From assembly GCA_025464425.1 (NCBI GenBank), contig JAODGV010000030.1, forward strand, positions 1 to 9,730: 9,730 bases of DNA, in the 5' to 3' direction. Each line of letters begins with the position of its first letter. Position 1 is the stretch's first letter. Positions 5,490-9,730 of the stretch are shown in pieces. The translations under genes and the position numbers were made by a program. The DNA is from Methanosarcinales archaeon (GTDB lineage: Archaea; Halobacteriota; Syntropharchaeia; Alkanophagales; Methanospirareceae). The notes below the pieces were generated by a model. That model saw nothing but the letters and a program-made list of their open reading frames with translations, was not told the origin of the DNA and made no database searches.

Positions 5490-5654
5490 CCCTCTTCGAA
5501 GAGTAGTATGATGTGAGGTGATTACTATGGGCAAACGGGGGGCGACATAGAAGCCGTATTGTACGGTCCCTGCGGTAGCTAAGGAAGAGCGATGACCGTA
5601 AGTGGTAACCACAATACGGTACACTTAAACTTATAATATGCAAATGACTTTTTT
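5490..5654 (+). ncRNA. Candidate structured RNA, about 165 nt, no known family recognised
   Basis: Four elements can be drawn. (a) The 12-base palindrome CTCTTCGAAGAG at 5492-5503. (b) CTATG 5525-5529 pairing with CATAG 5546-5550. (c) A three-way junction: CCGTATT 5554-5560 with AATACGG 5613-5619, TACGGTC 5562-5568 with GACCGTA 5594-5600, and GTGG-TAA-CCAC 5602-5612; only one base (G5561, A5601) is unpaired at two of the joints. (d) Six T residues at 5649-5654 as a possible end. All junction stems are perfect Watson-Crick, which is unlikely to be chance. It lies between two TATA-like boxes, in a gap without a credible gene over 300 bases. It could be an independent small RNA or the long leader of the thioredoxin gene. 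I tested tRNA, box C/D, H/ACA and hammerhead features and none fits. Ends are guesses. Confidence 0.45.
5527..5550 (+). CDS. Possible seven-codon leader ORF (MGKRGAT)
   Basis: ATG at 5527 is preceded by GAGGTGA (5515-5521), a near-ideal archaeal Shine-Dalgarno five bases upstream. The frame closes at TAG 5548-5550 after MGKRGAT. Beyond the stop the frame continues for 18 codons to a TGA. The start codon lies in the CTATG arm of a short stem (5525-5529 with 5546-5550). It could be a leader peptide, a readthrough ORF, or a fortuitous match inside a non-coding RNA. Confidence 0.2.
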   Translation: MGKRGAT

Positions 5655-5683
5655 AAGTGTTTTAATAAACAATAGAAGGAGGG
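5630..5683 (+). promoter_or_regulatory. Promoter and ribosome binding site of the thioredoxin-polB-uppS operon
   Basis: CTTATAATATG at 5630-5640 is a TATA-like box; a start near 5660-5665 would leave a leader of about 25-30 bases. AAGGAGGG at 5676-5683 is a strong Shine-Dalgarno six bases before the ATG at 5690 and decides that start. The T-run at 5649-5654 lies between the box and the expected start. Confidence 0.5.
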
Positions 5684-5689
5684 TTTGAT

Positions 5690-6112
5690 ATGGCAGATGA
5701 AGAGGAGATAGAGCGAATAAAAGCGAAGAAGCTGCGTGCGATGGAGGAGCGAATGAGGGCGTCGAGAGGCAGGAATAGTAGCGAGGGTGTAATTGACCAC
5801 CCGCTGACCATTACAGATAGTAGTTTTATGGAGACGGTGAGGAAATATCCACTGGTTGTGGTGGACTGCTGGGCTCCGTGGTGCGCCCCCTGCAGGATGG
5901 TCGCACCGGTGATAGATGAACTGGCACGTGAACTCGCAGGCAAGGTCGTGTTTGCGAAACTGAACGTGGATGAGAATCCGCGTGTTGCCGCTGAATTTGC
6001 TATCATGGCTATACCCACCATGTTCATCTTCAAGAACGGAGAGCCCGTGGATGTTATTCAGGGTGCGTTACCGAAACAGCTATTGGAAGCACGGGTGAGG
6101 AAGTGGATTTGA
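5690..6112 (+). CDS. Thioredoxin with charged N-terminal extension
   Basis: Residues about 38-140 form a complete thioredoxin fold: VVVDCWAPWCAPCRMVAPVIDELA with the redox pair C65 and C68 (WCAPC), FAKLNVDENP, and the cis-proline P109 in AIPT. It would reduce protein disulfides in the cytoplasm. C60, just before the active site, is an additional cysteine. The first 37 residues are unusual: a highly charged amphipathic stretch (EEEIERIKAKKLRAMEERM), probably a helix or coiled coil, not a signal peptide. Classical thioredoxins are about 105-110 residues. A similar N-terminal segment is seen in some archaeal and bacterial thioredoxin-like proteins, so it may be a docking element (inference). A strong Shine-Dalgarno supports the start. 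It heads an operon: polB starts six bases downstream. Confidence 0.93.
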   Translation: MADEEEIERIKAKKLRAMEERMRASRGRNSSEGVIDHPLTITDSSFMETVRKYPLVVVDCWAPWCAPCRMVAPVIDELARELAGKVVFAKLNVDENPRVAAEFAIMAIPTMFIFKNGEPVDVIQGALPKQLLEARVRKWI

Positions 6113-6118
6113 AATGAT

Positions 6119-7543
6119 ATGAATGGTGCGAGACGGAGCGAGTTAGAAATAGAGATTGTAAAGAGGTTTGCCAGTCTGGGCTATCAGGTACAGCCAGACG
6201 CTGTTGAGCTGCTGATGCGGTACAGCGAGCGTGGAGTTGAGCTTGATGAGCTATCACAGAGGCTGGCAAACTCGCTTAAATCTTCTACCACGTTTGTCAT
6301 TTCCTCTGACCAGATAGCAGAGATACTCAAACTGCGCGACTCAAACATAGCACCACCACCTGATATCATCAAATCATTTAACCGTAGAGATGGTAAGAAC
6401 AGTGATTTTTTAGCGCATTTCATCAGTAGATACGATGAGCTGAGCGGTATAATAAAGAAGCGGCTGAGCTGTTCACAGATAAGAGCTGTAAGGAACATGA
6501 AATCAGGGGATGAGGTATCAGTGGTGGGTATGGTCTCTTCGGTGAACAGGACAGCGAGAGGCAATCTCTTAGTGGATCTGGAGGATCCATCAGGTCATAT
6601 CCCGGTGGTCATGCCACACAATAACGAGATAATACCGGATGAGGTGATCGGTATTACCGGTGTTCTGAGCGAAAGTGGTTACCTGTTTGCACACAGGGTG
6701 GTCTATCCTGATATACCGATACAATCTTCCTCACAGACTTCTTTACCGCTCACCGCTTCATCTTCTCGTATCTATGCTGTATTCATATCAGATATGCATG
6801 TGGGTAGCAAGACTTTTCGTGAAGATGCATGGTACAGTTTCGTTGACTGGCTGAATGAGATATCGGAGCGTATCAACATCGGGTATCTACTCATCGCGGG
6901 TGATATCGTTGATGGCATAGGTGTATATCCCGGTCAGGAAAGTGATCTGGCAATCATGGACATAGAGGAGCAGTACCGTACAGCGGCAAGATGTCTCAGC
7001 TCTCTGCCCGATGGCATACATGTTGTGATATCACCGGGCAACCACGATGCAGTGAGGAGTGCGGAACCACAGCCGCCATTGCATACGAGATTCCAGCGCT
7101 TATTCCCTGACTTCTGTTTCGTGAGCAATCCCGCATATGTGAAGGTAGGTAACCGGGTGGTGCTGATCTATCACGGGCAATCTTTTGACGATTTCGTCAA
7201 TTCTGTATCTCGATTGAACTATTCAAAGCCTGAGGAGATGATGATAGAGATGCTGAGAAGGCGGCATGTAGCACCAATATATGGCAACAGTGTATCAATC
7301 TACCCGAACGGGCACGATTACGGCGTGATAAACCCCATTCCTGATATAATTCACTGTGGTCACACGCATACGGTGGGAATGGCGAGATATCGTAATGTAC
7401 TGGCGCTTAATTCCGGAACATGGCAGTCACAGACGGAATATCAGAAGAAGCGAGGTATAACTCCCGTTGTTGGCTGTGCCATACTTGTAGAACTCACGCA
7501 GCTGAAGACGAAGGTGGTAGATTTCAATAATAACGAGAAATGA
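6119..7543 (+). CDS. polB: DNA polymerase D small subunit DP1 (3'-5' exonuclease)
   Basis: DP1 is the proofreading subunit of the archaeal replicative polymerase PolD, paired with the large polymerase subunit DP2 (not in this window). The 474 residues show an N-terminal helical domain (1-70), a variable linker, an OB fold (about 131-200) and a calcineurin-like phosphoesterase domain (about 218-460). The metal-binding motifs are complete: FISDMHVGS with D225 and H227, IAGDIVDG with D262, SPGNHD with N308, H309 and D310, YHGQ with H352, and CGHTHT with H415 and H417. The exonuclease should therefore be active, unlike the inactivated eukaryotic B-subunits related to it. The PIYGN...PIPDIIHCGH region is typical of DP1. 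The start follows the thioredoxin stop by six bases, and the stop overlaps the uppS start (ATGA). Confidence 0.95.
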   Translation: MNGARRSELEIEIVKRFASLGYQVQPDAVELLMRYSERGVELDELSQRLANSLKSSTTFVISSDQIAEILKLRDSNIAPPPDIIKSFNRRDGKNSDFLAHFISRYDELSGIIKKRLSCSQIRAVRNMKSGDEVSVVGMVSSVNRTARGNLLVDLEDPSGHIPVVMPHNNEIIPDEVIGITGVLSESGYLFAHRVVYPDIPIQSSSQTSLPLTASSSRIYAVFISDMHVGSKTFREDAWYSFVDWLNEISERINIGYLLIAGDIVDGIGVYPGQESDLAIMDIEEQYRTAARCLSSLPDGIHVVISPGNHDAVRSAEPQPPLHTRFQRLFPDFCFVSNPAYVKVGNRVVLIYHGQSFDDFVNSVSRLNYSKPEEMMIEMLRRRHVAPIYGNSVSIYPNGHDYGVINPIPDIIHCGHTHTVGMARYRNVLALNSGTWQSQTEYQKKRGITPVVGCAILVELTQLKTKVVDFNNNEK

Positions 7544-8394
7544 AGCGCAAACTTGCCAATATCTGTAACCGGGTTCGAGATCGTGTGTACAGGGAATACG
7601 AGACCTTACTGGAGGAAGAGATAAAGGAACGTAACCTGCCGGAACATGTGGCTGTAATCATGGATGGCAACAGGCGATTTGCGCGTAAGCTCGGCATTTC
7701 TACGAAGGACGGCTACCTCCATGGCGCGGAAGTGACGGAACGAGTGATTGAGTGGTGTTTTGAGCTTGGTATAAAACAACTCACGATATATGCGTTCTCG
7801 GTCGAGAACTTCAATCGTACGGTAGAAGAGAAGCAGCAGCTGTTTGAGCTCATGCGGGCGGAATTTGATAAATTGAGCAGGGATGAACGTGTACATAGCC
7901 GTGGCGTACGGATAAAAGCGATAGGGAATCTCGAACTGCTACCTGAGGATGTGAGGGAAGCGATACGTAAGGCAGAACATGCGACCGAGCGATACAGGCG
8001 GTACCGATTATTCATTGCGGTGGCATACAGCGGCAGGATGGAGATCGTGGATTCGGTACGAATAATAGCGGGTATGGTGAAGAGTGGACTGATAACTGCC
8101 GATGAGATAGATGAAGAGACAATATCACGCCACCTGTATATAGGCGAGCAGGGCGGTGAGGCGAAGATCGCTGTTGATTTGATAATAAGAACGGGTGGCG
8201 AGATGCGATTGAGCAATTTTGTACCATGGCAGGCTTCGGGCAACGAGTGTGCGGCTTATTTCTGCGCACCTTTCTGGCCCGAGTTCAGGCGAATAGACCT
8301 GTTAAGGGCAATAAGGACCTATCAGGAGCGAGATGAAGAACGGAAGCGATATACCGTGATGAGAATGTTGAAATTAGCGAGAGCTTTATCGTAG
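7540..8394 (+). CDS. uppS: cis-Prenyl transferase (polyprenyl diphosphate synthase, UppS family)
   Basis: This enzyme adds isopentenyl units in cis to an allylic diphosphate (geranylgeranyl diphosphate in characterised archaeal members), making the polyprenyl carrier later used as dolichyl phosphate for N-glycosylation. The 284 residues show HVAVIMDGNRRFARKLG with catalytic D42 and R46, HGAEV, LTIYAFSVENFNR (81-93), and DLIIRTGGEMRLSNFVPWQ (213-231) followed by YFCAPFWPEF. An N-terminal extension of about 35 residues precedes the conserved core, as in archaeal homologues. The start ATG overlaps the polB stop by four bases, showing translational coupling. N-glycan carriers are needed for archaellin and S-layer glycosylation, and an archaellin gene lies about 1.2 kb downstream, though in a separate unit. 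Confidence 0.94.
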   Translation: MKRKLANICNRVRDRVYREYETLLEEEIKERNLPEHVAVIMDGNRRFARKLGISTKDGYLHGAEVTERVIEWCFELGIKQLTIYAFSVENFNRTVEEKQQLFELMRAEFDKLSRDERVHSRGVRIKAIGNLELLPEDVREAIRKAEHATERYRRYRLFIAVAYSGRMEIVDSVRIIAGMVKSGLITADEIDEETISRHLYIGEQGGEAKIAVDLIIRTGGEMRLSNFVPWQASGNECAAYFCAPFWPEFRRIDLLRAIRTYQERDEERKRYTVMRMLKLARALS

Positions 8395-8402
8395 TAATGT
8401 AA

Positions 8403-8428
8403 CAGGTATGTATCTACCTGGATACCAG
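8403..8428. terminator. Hairpins between convergent uppS and the reductase gene
   Basis: CAGGTA (8403-8408) and TACCTG (8415-8420) form a six-base-pair hairpin with a six-base loop. CTGG-ATA-CCAG (8418-8428) is a second, mutually exclusive one. They sit in the 75-base gap between two convergent genes, followed by TTTCTCT. A bidirectional transcription barrier is plausible, but there is no strong T-run directly after the stem. Confidence 0.3.
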
Positions 8429-8469
8429 TTTCTCTATCATGACTTATCTTTACCGGTGGTTCCATTATA

Positions 8470-9168
8470 TCACCTCTGAAGAACGCGCCATTTCAATAAC
8501 ACGCCCTCATCCAGCTCTTCCATGCTTATGAGTCTCAGCCGTAATAGCTCGTCCGGGCGAATGAAACCCGTACCACCCACGGGTGTTGGTGCACTATCAC
8601 CGCCTATTATCATATTGCCAATATAGATATAAATCTCATCAACCAGCCCATGACAGAGGAGAGACCAGTTGAGCGTACCGCCACCCTCCACCATCAGCCT
8701 CTTAACACCCTGACTACATAACAGATACAGCAGTTTTTCGAGGTCAACCTCGTCCTTACCGCAGACCATGATATCCGCTTTAGCCCCCAATCGATCTATA
8801 TCCTCAACAATAGCACGTTCTGAAACCGCAATTATTCGTCTGCCCGTGCCTACATTCAGAATATCCGATTCGACTGGCGTTCTTGCCACGCTATCCACAA
8901 TCACGCGTACAGGATTCTCAGGTAAGCCTGAATTCACCCGTTCTTTACGCCTCTTCGCTGATTTCACGGTCAATGAAGGGTTATCCGCGAGGACGGTACC
9001 TATACCTACCATGATAGCATCGCTACTCGCCCTCAGCGAATCAACCCGCTCAAAATCTTCTGCACCGCTTATCCTGAGCTGTTCTCGCCTCACGGTGGAA
9101 ACTTTGCCATCGGCGCTCATCGCCATGTTTATGAATACAAAGGGGCGGTTATTCGCATTCATATTCAT
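8470..9168 (-). CDS. 2,5-diamino-6-(ribosylamino)-4(3H)-pyrimidinone 5'-phosphate reductase (riboflavin/F420 pathway)
   Basis: The archaeal enzyme (RibD C-terminal/dihydrofolate reductase-like family, also called ArfC or Rib7 type) reduces the ribosyl side chain of the GTP-derived pyrimidine, an early step in riboflavin and deazaflavin F420 synthesis, using NAD(P)H. Visible motifs: FINMAMSADGKVST at the start, the DAIMVGIGTVLADNPSLTV segment, NPVRVIVDS, and RLMVEGGGTLNWSLL, the nucleotide-binding glycine loop. No deaminase domain is fused, as expected for archaea. I choose ATG 9168; a TTG at 9180 would add four residues (overlapping the stop of the upstream zinc protein), and ATG 9162 is a shorter option. 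None has a clear Shine-Dalgarno. The gene follows the zinc protein directly, so they form one operon. Confidence 0.92.
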   Translation of the reverse strand: MNMNANNRPFVFINMAMSADGKVSTVRREQLRISGAEDFERVDSLRASSDAIMVGIGTVLADNPSLTVKSAKRRKERVNSGLPENPVRVIVDSVARTPVESDILNVGTGRRIIAVSERAIVEDIDRLGAKADIMVCGKDEVDLEKLLYLLCSQGVKRLMVEGGGTLNWSLLCHGLVDEIYIYIGNMIIGGDSAPTPVGGTGFIRPDELLRLRLISMEELDEGVLLKWRVLQR

Positions 9169-9176
9169 ATATCGCT

Positions 9177-9395
9177 TCAAAATATATCAACCTCATCGAG
9201 ACAATTGTGGCATACGGTCTTCTTCTTCACCGGTTCACCCGTGATGCCGGGCGTTGTGATGCCTTTTATGCGGTGTGCGGGGTGTGTGTCCTCTATCTTT
9301 ACTTCTATTGCACATTCTTTACAGAGTGGAATACCGCAATTATCGCATCTGACTACCGCTTCCCTCTTCTTGCATATGCCGCAGGTCGCTTCCAT
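9177..9395 (-). CDS. Small B-box-like zinc-binding protein, function unknown
   Basis: This 72-residue protein is dominated by metal ligands: C5-x2-C8, C17-x2-C20, C25-x2-C28, H38-x2-H41 and C62-x2-C65. The order C-x2-C, C-x2-C, C-x2-C, H-x2-H resembles the cross-brace of B-box zinc fingers, with the spacing RCDNCGIPLCKECA typical of that type. The final CHNC adds an extra pair, so ten ligands could bind two zinc ions with a spare pair. There is no other domain. In archaea such mini-proteins are uncharacterised; protein-protein or nucleic-acid contacts are both possible. ATG 9395 has no Shine-Dalgarno, and TTATAAG on the minus strand (9421-9415) lies at TATA distance, so the mRNA may be leaderless. 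The reductase gene follows immediately. Confidence 0.85.
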   Translation of the reverse strand: MEATCGICKKREAVVRCDNCGIPLCKECAIEVKIEDTHPAHRIKGITTPGITGEPVKKKTVCHNCLDEVDIF

Positions 9396-9593
9396 CGTCT
9401 GATTCAGTAGTTCCTTATAAGATTTATATTTATAAAACGCAAAACAAAAATCCGTGGCTCATAACAGAGGGATGTTAAAAATTAATTGTATTTTAAATAT
9501 TTTCAAAAAATATTTCAACAGTTTGAAATAATAATTGCTTCTATCGTGCCTTTTAAATACATTCCTTTTTGAACTTATAGTAGGAGGTGAAAA
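9396..9593. promoter_or_regulatory. Divergent regulatory region, zinc-protein operon / archaellin
   Basis: These 198 bases are strongly AT-rich. Leftward there are TTATAAG (minus strand, 9421-9415) and TTTATAAATATAAA (minus strand, 9437-9424), either of which can be the TATA box of the zinc-protein operon. Rightward, TTTTAAATAC at 9551-9560 is the likely box of the archaellin gene, with a start near 9580, and AGGAGGTGA at 9582-9590 is a perfect Shine-Dalgarno three bases before the ATG. Two overlapping inverted repeats sit at 9495-9530. Confidence 0.55.
9495..9530. repeat. Two overlapping inverted repeats upstream of archaellin
   Basis: AAATATTTT (9495-9503) pairs with AAAATATTT (9507-9515), a nine-base arm with a three-base gap. 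TATTTCAA (9511-9518) pairs with TTGAAATA (9523-9530), an eight-base arm with a CAGT gap. They share 9511-9515, so only one can be extruded at a time. They end about 20 bases before the archaellin TATA-like box, a usual place for an activator or repressor site. Confidence 0.5.
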
Positions 9594-9730
9594 ATGGAAG
9601 AAGTGAAACAGAATAGAAAATCACTGAGAGAGGACAAGAAAGGATTTACAGGGCTGGAAGCAGCTATCGTTTTGACAGCGTTCATCGTCGTCGCTGCGGT
9701 ATTCTCATACATGGTGCTCGGTGCAGGGTT
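9594..9730 (+). CDS. Archaellin (archaeal flagellin), 5' part
   Basis: The 45 visible residues carry a class III (prepilin-like) signal peptide: a 17-residue, charged leader ending in DKKG, cleaved before FTGLEAAIVLTAFIVVAAVFSYMVLGAG. The K-K-G|F-T-G-L-E pattern, with E at +5, is the FlaK/PibD cleavage site of archaellins, and the hydrophobic helix that follows forms the core of the archaellum filament. The leader is a little longer than the usual 10-12 residues. A perfect Shine-Dalgarno (AGGAGGTGA) three bases upstream suggests strong translation, as expected for a filament subunit. The gene is cut by the right edge; further archaellin and fla/arl genes are expected beyond it. Confidence 0.92.
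   Translation, partial: MEEVKQNRKSLREDKKGFTGLEAAIVLTAFIVVAAVFSYMVLGAG

Noticed and set aside
5508..5597. Box C/D guide RNA from the ATGATGT and CGATGA elements
   Set aside because: No box D (CTGA) occurs at matching distance.
5527..5620. Decayed gene or frameshifted small basic protein after MGKRG
   Set aside because: All three frames contain stops, no frame gives a recognisable protein, and the perfect stems fit an RNA better.
5553..5623. H/ACA guide RNA, because ACA follows the closing stem
   Set aside because: There is no two-sided pseudouridylation pocket between lower and upper stems and no kink-turn that I can see.
5124..5624. A 166-codon open frame on the minus strand across the mfnB 3' end and the intergenic RNA region
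   Set aside because: It lies antisense to the well supported mfnB, has no ribosome binding site or promoter, and its composition is that of a reversed coding frame.

Overview
The window reads as a compact archaeal chromosome segment. Archaeal markers are the small subunit of DNA polymerase D, a cis-prenyl transferase of archaeal type, an archaellin with a class III signal peptide, TATA-type promoters and a MinD-type HypB. A methanofuran-biosynthesis gene (mfnB) next to rpiA points to a methanogen or a relative such as an anaerobic methane or alkane oxidiser. The exact lineage is an inference; a Syntrophoarchaeia/ANME-1-like euryarchaeon would fit, but nothing here proves it.

Layout. (1) 1-1682: the 5' part of a [NiFe]-hydrogenase small subunit on the minus strand, divergent from hypA and a MinD-type ATPase that I read as the archaeal HypB. 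Together these form a hydrogenase structural and nickel-insertion block. (2) 1765-2487: tRNA-His(GTG), followed after 16 nt by a membrane-anchored protein with probable OB folds. (3) 3930-2441 on the minus strand: a TauE/SafE permease, a small helical protein with an HWxxHNxEH motif, and trmO, tightly packed or overlapping. (4) 4039-5454: rpiA-mfnB operon. (5) 5455-5689: a non-coding stretch with its own TATA-like box, a palindrome, a strong Shine-Dalgarno before a 7-codon ORF, and a three-way-junction fold ending before a T-run. This is the best candidate for something undescribed. (6) 5690-8394: thioredoxin, DNA polymerase D small subunit (DP1) and cis-prenyl transferase in one operon. (7) 9395-8470 on the minus strand: a small B-box-like zinc protein and the archaeal riboflavin-pathway reductase. 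(8) 9594-9730: start of an archaellin gene, cut by the window edge, preceded by overlapping AT-rich inverted repeats.

How the genes work together. HypA and HypB would load nickel into the large subunit of the hydrogenase whose small subunit is encoded next door. rpiA and mfnB link pentose-phosphate sugar metabolism to a C1 cofactor. The DP1 operon combines replication, redox and polyprenyl-lipid functions, apparently by growth-linked co-expression rather than one pathway. No insertion sequences, CRISPR arrays or phage genes were seen. No stretch over 300 bases lacks a gene; the longest gap is the one at 5455-5689.
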